64,000 nucleotides of DNA, taken from Nageia nagi (Eukaryota > Pinophyta). The position numbers and the translations under genes were made by a program. How positions within the stretch are numbered: the first letter of the stretch is position 1; each line of letters begins with the position of its first letter. Positions 24,245 through 35,502 of this stretch are shown here, piece after piece. The stretch spans positions 21,452,001 through 21,516,000 of the forward strand of contig JBITNC010000002.1 of assembly GCA_050084985.1 (NCBI GenBank). Direction: 5' to 3'. Under the pieces are notes generated by a model that saw nothing but the letters and a program-made list of their open reading frames with translations, was not told the origin of the DNA and made no database searches.

Positions 24245-24600
24245 CTAAGATCATGAAACCCTAGGATGGTGGACCTGAAACTCTGCAGATTCCCATGTTT
24301 AGTACAAGCAAAATCATTCTGGACAAATTTGAATACAGTTTTCTGTTCTACAGTAGGATTTGGGCACCGTACCTGAAATTTAGTTAAAGGGAGCAGATTT
24401 CGTACAGTCGTTATGGTGACCGCGGCGCAGGTTTTCCGTTCTTGGTGATGTTGATCTGGTTTTAAAATAGGAAAGAAGCAGAGCAGGGCTTGTTCTTCTG
24501 GGGCTTCAATTTGGCGGCATGTGCCGGTGGGGCCCAGCCCATGTGATAGCCCCTTCCACCATCGCATTCGGAAAAGGAGAATGTTCTTACAAGTACAACT
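24245..24600 (-). promoter_or_regulatory. 5'UTR exon and proximal promoter of the DUF3755 gene
   Basis: Region upstream of the start codon, more G+C-rich than its surroundings, as expected of a plant promoter/5'UTR. On the minus strand it ends at 24245 with a near-consensus donor (TTAG/GTAAGAAT), implying a 5'UTR intron. A telo-box (AAACCCTA on the plus strand, 24256-24263) lies next to that donor; such boxes are common in the 5' regions of plant housekeeping genes. The transcription start cannot be placed from sequence alone. Confidence 0.6.
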
Positions 24601-24769
24601 TTGGCTTCATATCTCACCCAAGTCAAATGCTTGTACAAACTTGAAGTATACCCTTTTCTTTATTTTACTTTCCATGAATGGTCCCTTCATTTAATATTCG
24701 ATGGCTCTTTGTTAGAGAAGTAGGGGTGTCCAAATCTTTCTACATATGAGAAGTTTATATTGAAATGTT

Positions 24770-25490
24770 ACTTTTGCTAGTGCAAAAGAATATGATATAA
24801 ATTCTTGTTAAATGAGGATAAGCATAAATAAGGTTGATGTAAATTTTGAATGATTTTGATACATTTTTAATATAAAAAAATATGATGTAAAATCTTATTA
24901 AATGATAATAAATGTAGAAAAGGTTAGATGCAAATCTTGGATGATTTTGATATATTTCTTAATGTAAGAGAATATGATATAAAATATTGTTAAATGGGTA
25001 GATGTAAACTTTGGATGATTTTACACATTTTTCTAATGTAAAAGAATACAAAACAAAATCATGTTAAATGATAATAAATGTAAGCAAGGTTAGATGCAAA
25101 TCTTGGATAATTTTGATAACTTTTCTAATGTAGAAGAATACAATACAAAATCATGTTAAATGATGATAGGTGTGGATAAAGGCTAGATGTAAACCTTGAT
25201 GATTTTAACACCTTTTTCTAATGTAAAAGAATAGGAAACAAAGTCATGTTGAATGAAAATAAGTATGGACAAACCTAGATCCAAATAGTGGATGATTTTC
25301 ACACCTTTTAAAATGCAAAAGAATACAATACAAAATCATGTTAAATGATAATAGGTGTAGACAAGGCTAGATGCGAATCTTGGATGATTTTGATACCATT
25401 TCTAATGCAAAAGAATATGATACAGAATCATGATAAATGAAAGCAAGTGTGGACAAGGCTAGATGCAAATCTTGGATGATTTTGACAAAA
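24770..25490. repeat. Minisatellite, about 8 copies of a ~90-bp unit
   Basis: Imperfect tandem array. Each unit contains strings like AATCATGTTAAATGATAATA, GATGCAAATCTTGGATGATT and TTCTAATGTAAAAGAATA. Successive TTAAATGA landmarks are about 70-100 bp apart, mostly 90. It begins about 170 bp upstream of the DUF3755 promoter region. Confidence 0.88.
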
Positions 25491-26034
25491 AGAATAGGTC
25501 CTTATGAAATGATGGTTTTCCATCCAACAAAAAAAAATCTTTAACTTTTATAAATAAAATTTTATTTTTTTATTAATCACGAGTCTTTTAAATTTATAAT
25601 TTAAGTTTATTTGATATAAATAAATCAAAAAGAATATTTTATTTTAATATAAAGAATAGGAAAGAATAATTAAAAGTTTATATGATATGTAATATTCTTA
25701 ATAAATTCATATTAGTTATCTCGTATTTGATTGCCTCAATCTTTAGGATAGAATTGTTGGTGTACATATCAACCTTGGAATATATTGCTTAGTGTTAATA
25801 ATCTATAAGTTTATAAATGGATGGAAATAATGGAAGTTCAATGATCATCATCAAATAGTATATTTATTTTACTCACTTTATATTGATGCATCTTTAAAGA
25901 GTTTACCTTTTCAAAGTGGTTATTAGAGACTCTATCTTTTCAAAGTATTTAATATTATTAACTTCTTATTTAAGTTTTTTATTTATACATTTTTTTGGAT
26001 GAGAAACCACCCCTTGTAGGGAATTTTCTTAGAC
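25491..26034. other. AT-rich intergenic sequence
   Basis: I see no gene or known element here. Confidence 0.4.
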
Positions 26035-26240
26035 TAAGCTACTATGATCGAGGGTTATCTATTTCGTCAAATTCACTAGGTCTTGCACCTACCATCATCT
26101 AGCAAGATTTGCAATTATATGCACTTGTTAAAGAGGTGTGATTTGAACCTGAGTCCCCCACATTTTGTGATTTGAACTTGGGTCCTCCACATTGGCCTAC
26201 ATTGTAGTAGAGAGTTTTAGCTACCCTCTACCCACCAGCT
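26035..26240 (-). repeat. SINE-like repeat, tail shared with 22945-23125
   Basis: On the minus strand it has GGTTCAAATCAC-type B-box-like strings (one duplicated) and the tail GGTGCAAGACCTAGTGAATT. This resembles the tail of the intron 1 copy. Confidence 0.4.
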
Positions 26241-26681
26241 CCTCTAATATGTTCACATATTCATGCATTTATTTTAAAACAAGTGACAATAAGGGCTTGT
26301 AATAAATTAAAGTCATATGAATGTACAATTATATTAAATAAAAAAAAATTACATGTTTACAAAATTAGTAAATAGTAAATTTGTAAACAATATTTTTATT
26401 ATATTATAATTTAGCAAGGATCGTATTTGATACCTATACTAAGATAAGAGAATTTGTAAAAAGAAAAGTATAAATTTATGAAAATCTTATCAAAAGCATG
26501 AGCTTAGTAGAGTCGAGCTAATTGCCTTGCTTGCATGCACCTTCATTTAGTGTTCTTGTTCCTTGCATCACATCACATTAATCCTTCAAATTTTTGCAGG
26601 ATTATTCTATCATGACACATCTACGCATCTATATTACCTTAGGTGGTGTTCTATCCTTTATTTTTTAAGTATGGTCATCTC
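26241..26681. other. AT-rich sequence left of element H
   Basis: No gene seen. It ends at the TG of the H LTR; the 5 bp before it are ATCTC, and the partner duplication is outside the window. Confidence 0.4.
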
Positions 26682-27185
26682 TGTTGGAATGTATAATGCA
26701 TTATTGTAAAGGTTTGTATTAATCCTCTTTGTAAATTCACTAATACTTAAGGGTATCATTAGATACCTTAAGTATTTAAGTGAATATGATAATGCAACTT
26801 GTCCTACACTCCATATCATGAGCATGCCCCTTGGGTAAAAGGGAGTTGCATGTCATGTCTTTGTACATTGGATAAAAGGGTGATCCAAAGAGGGATTTTA
26901 GCCTATAAATAGAAGGCTCTCTCTTTGTGATCACACACTAATTTGTGGGGTAAATTTATGTAATAGGATAATGTTTAAGAGATGAGATTAGGAGAATTGT
27001 AAGAGATTCATGTTTGTGAATGAAGTGAGATATAGTTAATGGATGTACTCCTAGTTGGAGGAACCACTTTACATCTTGGGTTATCTTTGTGAGATTATCT
27101 TATTTTGAGTTATTTAGATGTGAGATTGAGCTTTCATGTGATCTTGGTAGTATAGGGTTGTTTATGTTATATTTCAATCCTTTGA
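26682..27185 (+). repeat. 5' LTR of element H
   Basis: About 504 bp, beginning TGTTGGAATGTATAATGC. It is related to the LTRs of A and C. The 3' end is slightly altered (CCTTTGA instead of CCTTCA). It includes a TATAAATAGAAGG promoter motif and the inverted repeat at 26736-26784. Confidence 0.9.
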
Positions 27186-27199
27186 TTTGGTATTAGAGC
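27186..27199 (+). other. Primer binding site of element H
   Basis: TTTGGTATTAGAGC directly after the LTR, the same form as in element A. Confidence 0.8.
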
Positions 27200-28234
27200 A
27201 CCTTGGAGGCTTTTCTTCACATCCTTGGTGTTGAGGCTCTTCATCTTCAACTTGGAGGTCCTCATTCTTTATCCTTCACTCCATTGTGAGTTAAAAATGA
27301 TTCAAGGTATAATGTTACTTCACTTTATCTTGGATTACTAACATATTTTTTTGTTATGTTAGTCCTTGTTTATGACAAAATTGCTTAAAATAGCAATATA
27401 TTTTGATGCATTTTTTTATACTAACATGTCTTATTATTAGTTGCAAATTTTTAAAAATTGCTTATTATATTGCTATAATTTTGCATATACTTAATTTTTT
27501 GAAGGTTTTATTATATCAAAAGTTTGAGTAAAAAATATTTTTCTCCTTCAAATTTACATGCAAAAATTCAATAAAAAAAGAGGGAGGGGGTTAATATGCA
27601 ATTTGTTTCAAGTTATATATATATTTTTGAAATAATATGCAAAAAAAATTATTGTATTTATGAAATAATATTACTAGTCTATTATTTTGTATGAAATAAT
27701 ATGTTGTGGCTCTGTTATAGAGTTGAATGAGAGTTATTTTACTATCTTTTTGGTGGGTATGTGACAAGATTGACCTGTGGCTCTCTTTTTTTCCTCCATG
27801 TGCAACCTCTCAAAATGCACTCACGAGGTGCTCTTTGCGCATGCCTACACCTACTCATCCCTTTGTAGCATCCCTCATCTTCCCTCTGAATGCTACCTAG
27901 GAGACCTTGGCTATCTACTTGTTAGAGTTCTATGAGTGACTGTGCAAAGGGAAGGTAGCTAGAATTTAGGGAGGGGAGCATATATTTATTTTCCTATCTT
28001 TTTTTTACTCTATCTATAGATAGCCTACCATTCTCTACCCCTTATTTGTTGGCATGGATATCTTTTGGTCCTCATAGACCCCATGTGATTAGAAAAATAG
28101 TTCATAACCCATACTTTGCAAAGCCTCTTGCAACCCTTTCAACCCCTTTCTTTGGCCCTCATGGCCCCTTCTCTCTCTCTAAACACAAGTAACGAAAGAT
28201 CCATGGCCTTTTCTCAATGCGTGCCCCTTACTAG
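27200..28234 (+). other. Leader of element H
   Basis: AT-rich at first and alignable with C; from about 27740 it is more balanced in composition (GACCTGTGGCTCTC..., CCCTCATCTTCCCTCTGAAT) with no match to the other leaders. No ORF of note. Confidence 0.55.
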
Positions 28235-28744
28235 TGTTGGAATGTATAATGCATTATTGTAAAGGTTTGTATTAATTCTCTAAGTAAATATTTTTAAGTT
28301 CACTAATAATTAAGGGTATCATTAGATACCTTAAGTAATTAAGTGAATATGATAATGTAACTTGTACTTCACTCCATGTCATGAGCATGCCCCTTGGGTA
28401 AAAGGGAGTTGCATGTCATGCCTTTGTACATTGGTTAAAAGGGTGATCCAAAGAGGGATTTTGGCTTATAAATAGAAGGCTCCCTCTTTGTGATTATATA
28501 CCAATTTGTGGAGTAAAGTTATGCTATAGGATAGTGTTTAGGAGATGAGATTAGAAGAATTGTAAGAGTTCATATTTGTGAATGATGTGAGATCTAGTTA
28601 GTGGATGTACTCCTAGTTAGAGGAACCACTTACATCTTGAGTTATTTTTTGTGAGATTGCTTTGTGAGTTATCTAGATGTGAGATTGAGCTTACATGAGA
28701 TCTTGGTAGTTTAGAGTTGTTTATGTTATATTTCAACTCCTTCA
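28235..28744 (+). repeat. 5' LTR of element C
   Basis: 510 bp, TGTTGG...CCTTCA, close to the LTRs of A and H. The inverted repeat is at 28299-28347 and a TATAAATAGAAGG motif lies near 28468. Confidence 0.93.
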
Positions 28745-28758
28745 TTTGGTATCAGAGC
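28745..28758 (+). other. Primer binding site of element C
   Basis: TTTGGTATCAGAGC, containing the exact initiator tRNA-Met PBS core TGGTATCAGAGC. Confidence 0.9.
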
Positions 28759-30779
28759 ACCTTGGAGGCTCATCTTCAGATCCTTGGTGTGGAAGCTCTT
28801 CTTCTTTGTGTTCATCTCATTGTTGAGGTAAAATTCAAGATAAGGTATAATCCTTCTATATACACTCTCCATTTGTTTATCTTATGGCATATTTTACTAA
28901 TGTTACTAACATATTTTGTATTATGTTAGTCATTTCTTAAATATATGGCAAAAATTCTTTAAAGGAGTAATATATTGTAAAGCAATTTTGTTCACTTATA
29001 CTAATACTTCCTATTGTTAGTTACAAGTTAAAATTGTTTGTTAAATTGCTCTAATTTTGCATATATATGGGTTGGAAATTTTTTTTTTAATACAAATTTA
29101 TGTATATAGATACTATTTTTTAACAAATAATATCTTAGGGAAAGATAATTTATTTTACTATCTTTGTGAAATATATATAAAACCTAATTGTAATAAAAAA
29201 ATAGTTAACTTACAATTTGCAATATTCTTGAACTATTTTTTATGAAAAAGTTTTTTGAAAGATCTTCAGAAACAAATATAGAAAAAGATTTTATAAAAAA
29301 GGGGGGAGGAATATACAAGAAAGGAATTTTTTCTAATATGCAAAGTCTGTTGAAATTATTTCTTTGTTTGGCCAACTCTTGTGATCCTGATGAAGCCCAA
29401 AACCCTCGGTTGTTTGAATTCCATGCAACATTTATGGGTAGCCCTTTTTTTTCTTTCCTATATCTATGTTCCTCATCCCCTCTTTTGAGGTCAACCTCAC
29501 ACCTCCGTCGATGTAGCTTCTCTCTTTTCAAGCCAAAATCCTTACTTGTAATGAGCGCCTCTCAACCAAGTTTTTGGGGTGGCCCATCCAACCACATCTA
29601 ATGGCTCCTCTTGATGGTGGTTGTGATGGATTCATGGGGATGCTTGATGACCCACCTCTAAAATCAACATCTTCCTTTCACTACCCAACCAATAAGAATG
29701 CTTTCGAGGGTATCCAAATCCCGTTAGAAACCAACCAATAACTTGAAAACCTCGAATGCCTCTCTCACCATGCCCACATTCCTCCTTGTCATAGCCATAA
29801 GCTACATATCTTCTAGCATGCAAGAGTCCTTGTGGAAGCTAAGGGCAGGTTACAAAGGAGACATTTATTTTGTCTTATATTTTTTTTCCTATTTTTCTTC
29901 TACCCACCCTATTTAATTTCTTAAGGTAGATTTATTGCAAGCAAAATGACTTTCTCTGTATGCCTTTTAAAAAAAAAAAAAAAGAGATGTCATTAATCTT
30001 TCCCTGACATGGAGTACTTTTTTTATTTACTTGAAGTGCTTGGGTAAAATAGCATTAAATTTATCTAACTTTTTCTCTCAAGTAGTAATAAGTGCATAAT
30101 GGCCTATTAAATACTTGCTTGCTTAAATAGAGAAAATTTTATGTATACTTAGAAGATTTTTTCTAACATGCAAATATTTAAGGGATAAATTACAAAGTCA
30201 AACTAGTAAGCTATCTTTAGGGATAGAACTTTAAGTAAAAGAGAGGGGGGAATTTATATTTCTTTTACTTAAATTTTATCTAGATTTTGCATGCTAAATC
30301 TTTTACTTTATCTAGATAATGCATGCCTCTTAATCTTGTGTAGGAATAATGCATGCATAGTATTTAAATTTTTTAAGTAAATAATGAATGCTTCTTGCTT
30401 ATTTTTTTTTTAAGTTAAAAAATGTATGCTTCCTACTTATTCTTTAAGTTAATAATGCATGCTTAGTATTTAATTTTTAAGCTATGGAAAGATGCATGCT
30501 TACTTAAATTCCTTTAAGCTATGGAATGATGCATGTTTATTACTTAAAATTTTAAGTTATAATGCATTTTACTTCCTTATGCAAAGTTAATATACTTGTG
30601 CAAAATATGGACCTATGTAAAGATATCCTTTAGGGGTTAGTAAACAAAATCCATTGGATTCTTAGGTTTCAAAAATTACATATGGATGATGTCTTTACTT
30701 ATGCTCTTTTACTTCATGTTTCATATTTTGCTTTATTTACTTATGTAAAAAATCACAAACATTGAAATAAGCAACCTCC
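28759..30779 (+). other. Leader of element C
   Basis: Long untranslated leader. A G+C-richer segment of unknown origin (about 29370-29870) lies in the middle, followed by AT-rich sequence with repeated TAATGCATGCTT-like strings (30300-30560). Open frames on both strands overlap and none resembles a known protein. Confidence 0.6.
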
Positions 30780-31225
30780 TAAAATGAACACATCTATACA
30801 TACATTCTACAACATGACTTGTTTGGGGAGCCACGAGGTGAGGACAGGCAAACTGGAGCCTTTAAGTTTGATGATCCAAATGGTGAAAAATATGTACTTC
30901 TCAGTTTCCCCTAAGTCCTCTGTTGGTCTGGATATAACTCCTATAAGTAGACAGGCATGTGTGTAGTGATACCACATGTTTGCACATCTATTCAAGGATT
31001 ATCCTGATAAACTAGGAGGACAACTTGAAACTTAATCAAAATTAAAAATTTGGTTGATTCAATATATGTCATAACCTTGGAAAATAATAGGTACTTATCC
31101 TTATGAGAGTATAATACTAACCAAGGTGAATTAGTTGAGGATTGGTAGTCCTTGGGCTCCTCTTGTGCAGGCATCCAGGTGAAGGCCTAATTTTAGATAA
31201 GAAAACAAGCCTCAACAATGTCACT
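30780..31225 (+). other. Conserved leader block, element C copy
   Basis: Homologous to the blocks in A, D and E, directly upstream of gag, with GGGGAGCCACGAGGTGAGGA near 30825. Confidence 0.6.
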
Positions 31226-31423
31226 CTACATCTATGGTTCTAGAAATAAGAAATGTATTTGGGTACATGGGTTATTATTTGAGTTGTAAATATTTGCACT
31301 AGTGAATCAAATCAAGCATGTCTTAGTTAAATAAATGTAACATGTATTACTTAGTTAAGACTTAATATATAATGTTGTTCATTGAACCAAATGCTTATTA
31401 TTTTTCACATTCTTATGTAGTAA

Positions 31424-31865
31424 ATGGGAGACTCTTTTTTACCCAAACACATTCTTAATGGTTCCAAATTTGGGATTTGGGAACCTCAGATGAGAGTTGA
31501 GTTACAGGCAAGAAAGCTTTGGTAAATAGTGAATAAAAACCTTGTACCTCCTATAGATGATAAGGCACCAAAGGCTTACAACACGAAGAATGAGTTGGCA
31601 ACCTCCATGATTTTTTGTGTAATTTCAAATGATATGCTTCTAATCATTTCCTCTTTAACCTCGATAAAGGAAGCTTGGGATAAGCTTAAGTAAACCTACC
31701 TTGGTTCAAAGGTTTCAAGAAGGTTTACCATTCTCCAAAAATTACTTTAATCTCTTCAAGGGGAAGATGAAAATGTGGCTATATACTTGAATAAAATCAT
31801 TGACCTTAGGACCCAACTTGTTGCTTATAGGTGTAATTGGATCAATGATGAGTTCATGGTCTTTA
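31424..31865 (+). pseudogene. Element C gag, 5' part
   Basis: Starts at ATG 31424 (MGDSFLPKHILNGSNFGIWE) and contains several in-frame stops. It reads to INDEFMVF, where element D is inserted. The homologous gag of D reads INDEFMVFIILQS across the same point. Confidence 0.9.
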
Positions 31866-32355
31866 TGTTAGAATTTGTAATGAAATATTGTAAATATCTA
31901 AACTCCTTGTAAATTCAATTAATCACTTAAAAGATATGTAGATACCTTAAGGGATTAATTGAATTCTTTATTATGTAGACTTTGACCTTACCATGTGGTT
32001 AGTTGGTAGGTTAAAGTTAGGTAATACATTTATTGTAACCCTAACCTTACCCTTGGGTTAAAGGGAGGTTAGGGAGGTGCTTTCATGCTATAAATAGAGG
32101 GCCTCTCCTCTTGTAATATCACTTAGTTTTTGAGTAAGATTACTCTACTAGTTTGTGTAGGAGAGAAAGGAATTGTAGTAAGAGGGTGCATAGTTTGAGA
32201 ATTGAGATCTAGTTGTGGATGTACTCCCAAGGAGGGAGGAACCACATTATATTTATGTTATCTTGTGTGAATGGTGTTATTAGCTTGTAGATGTTGAATG
32301 ATTGAGTTTCCTATAGTCTTGGACCTTGAGGATTAGTGTAGTTCTAATTCTTTCA
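31866..32355 (+). repeat. 5' LTR of element D, with TATA box
   Basis: 490 bp beginning TGTTAGAATTTGTAATG. TATAAATA at 32089-32096 marks the promoter; the inverted repeat is at 31912-31965. Confidence 0.96.
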
Positions 32356-32370
32356 ATTAGTACCAAAGCT
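32356..32370 (+). other. Primer binding site of element D, mutated
   Basis: AATTAGTACCAAAGC lies where sister elements have TTTGGTATCAGAGC. Several mismatches to initiator tRNA-Met suggest decay after insertion. Confidence 0.55.
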
Positions 32371-33406
32371 TGGTGTGAAAGCTCTTCTTCTTGGTGTGAA
32401 AGCTTTTCTTTTTGGTGTGGAAGCTACATCTTGGTGATCCTTCTTCATTCCTCATCTTACACTCCATTGTTGAGGTAAAATCAAGAGAAGGTATATTTTT
32501 TTTTCTTATTATTATTTTTTTATTGTGATACTAACATAATTCTTTGAAGATGTGTTAGTATGCTTAAAATGATGCAATTGATTACTAACCCTTTTTTAAG
32601 TTGCAATTTTTTATTGATTAGCTTATGGCTATTTTATAAAAATTGGGGTTAGTATATATATATATATATATATTGCATTTTTTTGTGTTTCAAATAAGTT
32701 CTTCTCTTTGGGAAATAAAAATTGGTGTATTTTTTACATATTATAGAGTGTTCTTTTCTAAACTACTACTCTAGTTCCTATTTTACTCCTAAAATATTTA
32801 CAATATATTCTAAAATATATGTATTTATAAAAAAAAAGGGTTTATGGGAGTTCTTTTTGTCATAAAATTTATGATTTTTGCATATATATATTTTTTTTAA
32901 AAATATATATATTTATCAGCATTTTTTTTGTATGTATAAAAAAAATTATATAAAATAAATGGAGGAATCCCAAATTTAAATCCAAGTCGCTATTGCTATA
33001 AAACATTTATGTGTAATAGTCATCTTGATTGTTGTTACTTTAGGCAAATATTCATATCTATGACTGACTGGCATAATTGTGCCTATATATTTAGTATATA
33101 GTTAGAGCAATGCAGAGACAGCTGAATCTGATAATTACAGTATACTACAACACTCTCTCGTTTTGTTTTCTTTTTGGGCTCAACCCCCTTAAAAAGTGAC
33201 CCGACTTGATAGGACTGAGCCTGATTATTCTGGATTTTGATGGCGGCCTTGCTTGATAAAGGATGGGAGTATCTGATTACAAATTTCACAAATTTTCAAC
33301 TAGCTTCCATAGGCAGCTTCCTTCTTCATGAAGGCATTTTTTTCTTGTCTGGGCTTCCTTTCATAGCACTTGAGAGATTTAGTATTCTGGACCAGTACAA
33401 AATCCA
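32371..33406 (+). other. Leader of element D, part before the captured fragment
   Basis: AT-rich, with an (AT)n tract at 32652-32673. From about 33090 the composition changes to a more balanced, host-gene-like sequence that runs into the DIS3-like fragment. It may hold captured intron sequence. Confidence 0.5.
32652..32673. repeat. (AT)n microsatellite
   Basis: About ten TA repeats in the leader of element D. Confidence 0.9.
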
Positions 33407-33739
33407 GTAGCAGAGAAAATATTAAAACATTATCCCTTATGCTCACTTTTGAGATGTCATCCATCTCCAACACCAGAAATGCTTGAACCTGTCCTGCGTA
33501 CAACAACATCTATTGGAGTTAAGCTTGATATTTCATCTTCAAAAGCATTAGCTATTTCTCTTAATCTTGCTGTGGGCGACGATCCATACTTCAACAAGCT
33601 TGTTCAGATTCTTACAACAAGATGCATGACCTAGGCAGTTTATTTCTGCAGTGGAGATCTTACACCTCCTGAGTTTCATCATTATGGTCTTGCAACCCCA
33701 TTATATACCCATGTCACATCTCCCATACGATGATATGCA
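33407..33739 (+). pseudogene. DIS3/RRP44-like exosome ribonuclease fragment captured in element D
   Basis: An open frame of about 110 codons resembling the late RNB catalytic domain of the exosome nuclease DIS3/RRP44. Visible strings in order: VAEKILKHYPLCSLLR, MLEPVLRTTTSIGVKLD, SSKALAISLNLAVGDDPYFN, TRCMT, a TAG stop (33632-33634) where the family has Gln, [26 protein letters not shown] and TSPIR. A TGA follows at 33731, where the family has the second Arg of the PIRRYAD motif. The fragment starts right after a CCAG that may be an old splice acceptor. It lies inside D, in sense, between PBS and gag, so it is a captured copy and not a resident gene. It is only a fragment with two stops and cannot be active. 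Confidence 0.82.
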
Positions 33740-34934
33740 GCAAGTTCCTACCTCAAAGCAACATGAGTGGTAGCCAAACATTGATTCTCCAACTCTCATC
33801 GTCCCGCATCCGATTGGGCTACGCCTTTACTCTCCCTCTGCTCTGACGCTTGGTCGCCCCTACCGCCTCCACGCCCTCCACTCGCGTTGCTTGGCCTCCT
33901 TCCCTTCGTGGCCCTCTACCTACACCTTTCTTGTTTTGCATTTAATTTTTTTTCTCGCCTTTATTCCATGCTCCTGCACAAGCAACGTATTCTCCTTCTT
34001 GGTAAGGGAAGGGTAGCCATCACTATTTTACCTAAAAGCATTTATTGTTTTTGACTTGGAGTGCTTGAGGTAAAAGTAGCATTAAATATGCATGTAGTAG
34101 GGGTATGGGTCTTCTCTTTTTCCGTTTAATTCTTGCAGACTTGGAAAGTGGTGAATATTTTTTTTAGCTTATTTATACAATAATGGTAAAAATACTATTT
34201 TTTTTAAAAAAAGTCAAACTTTGCTTATTTTTTTTAATATATATATATATGCTTAGAATATTTTTTTACTCATTGTTGAGTTTTAATTTACTAAGGTGCA
34301 CATGCAATTTCTAGATTGTCAATCTCTTAGCATTTGTTTTTAAAAAGCATCTTATTTAAAATTCTTTTAAGTAAAACAATAGGGAGAGGAATTTTTTTTA
34401 TTATTTTTACTTAAAACCTTTTTTTTTACAAAGGTAACTTATGAAAATGCATACTTAAAAGACAATTTTTTTTAGCATACAAGTTTTAGGGATAAAACTT
34501 TAAGTAAAAAAAAAAGGGGAATTTGTATATTTTTTTACTTAAAACTTTGTCTAGATCTTGCATGCTAAATTTGTAATGCATGCCTCTTAATCTTGTGTAG
34601 GAATAAAGCATGCTTAGTACTTAAATTTTTTTTTAATTTTAAGTTATAGAATAATGCATGCTTAATTTTAAGTTATGGAATAATGCATGTTTAATTTTAA
34701 GTTATGGATTAATGCTAAGTAGGACTTAGCCCTTTTTAAATTCATTAAAGTGTTGAATGAATTTATGAACTTGAGCAAGTATGCAAAATGTAAAAATGTC
34801 CTTTAGGGGTTAGTACAAAACCTATTGGACTCTTATATTTCAAGTTCTTGTGGATGATGTATTTTTAATACTTTACTTTATATTTTTGCATAATTGCTTT
34901 ATACTTGCAAAATGCAAAATATTGAAAGTAACCC
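33740..34934 (+). other. Leader of element D, part after the captured fragment
   Basis: Starts with a C-rich, Pro/Arg/Ser-codon-like segment (about 33780-33960) of unknown origin. AT-rich sequence with repeated AATGCATGCTTA strings follows, alignable with the same part of C and E. Confidence 0.55.
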
Positions 34935-35380
34935 CTAAAATGAACACATTCGCACGTACTTTTCCACAACATGACTTATTTGGGGAGCCACGAGGTGAGG
35001 ACAGGGCAGACTGGAGCCTTTTAAGTCCGAAGAACCAAGTGGTGGTAAATCCATCTTAATTGCCCCTAAGACCTCTGTTGGATTGGACATAACTCTATTA
35101 GGTGGACAGGCATGTGTGTAGTGATACCACATGTTCGCACGTCCATTCAGGGATTATCCTAATAACCTAGGAGGAAAATTGAAAACCTTAAACAAGATAA
35201 TTAAAATGGTCGATCCAAGATACGTTGGATCCTTGGAAAATAGTTGGTACTTCTCCTTGAGAGAGTATATTACTGACCAAGATGAACTGGTTGAGGACTG
35301 GTAGTACTTGGGCTCCACTCTGCGAGCATCTAGGTGAAGGCCTAATTCTATACAAGAAAACAACCTCAACTTTATCCTTC
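34935..35380 (+). other. Conserved leader block, element D copy
   Basis: Homologue of the blocks in A, C and E, ending about 120 bp before gag. It includes GGGGAGCCACGAGGTGAGGA and GGGATTATCCTAATAACCTA. Confidence 0.6.
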
Positions 35381-35502
35381 TACAGATCTTAGTTTATAAG
35401 TTTGCACATATGGGACATGTTTACTCATTAATGTTTTATTTGTATAGATGGTAAATTGTAAAAATTTATTCATTCTTCTTGCTTATTTACTTTTATGTAG
35501 CA

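Larger units (their letters stand above)
26682..28234 (+). mobile_element. Copia element H, left part only, split by element C
   Basis: Plus-strand element of the A/C subfamily: a 5' LTR (26682-27185), a PBS and about 1 kb of leader. The leader aligns with that of C (shared strings such as TTACTAACATAT and TTGCTATAATTTTGCATATA). It is cut by the C LTR at 28235. The rest of H should continue after the end of C, beyond the window. It is the outermost layer of the nest. Confidence 0.82.

Noticed and set aside
29205-29601. Overlapping 108- and 119-residue frames on opposite strands
   Set aside because: They lie in the leader of element C, overlap each other, match nothing I know and have no conserved counterpart in sister leaders.
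33407-33739. Reading the DIS3-like stretch as an exon of a resident DIS3 gene
   Set aside because: It is enclosed by D's LTRs and target duplications, has two in-frame stops, and no other DIS3 exons are seen nearby.
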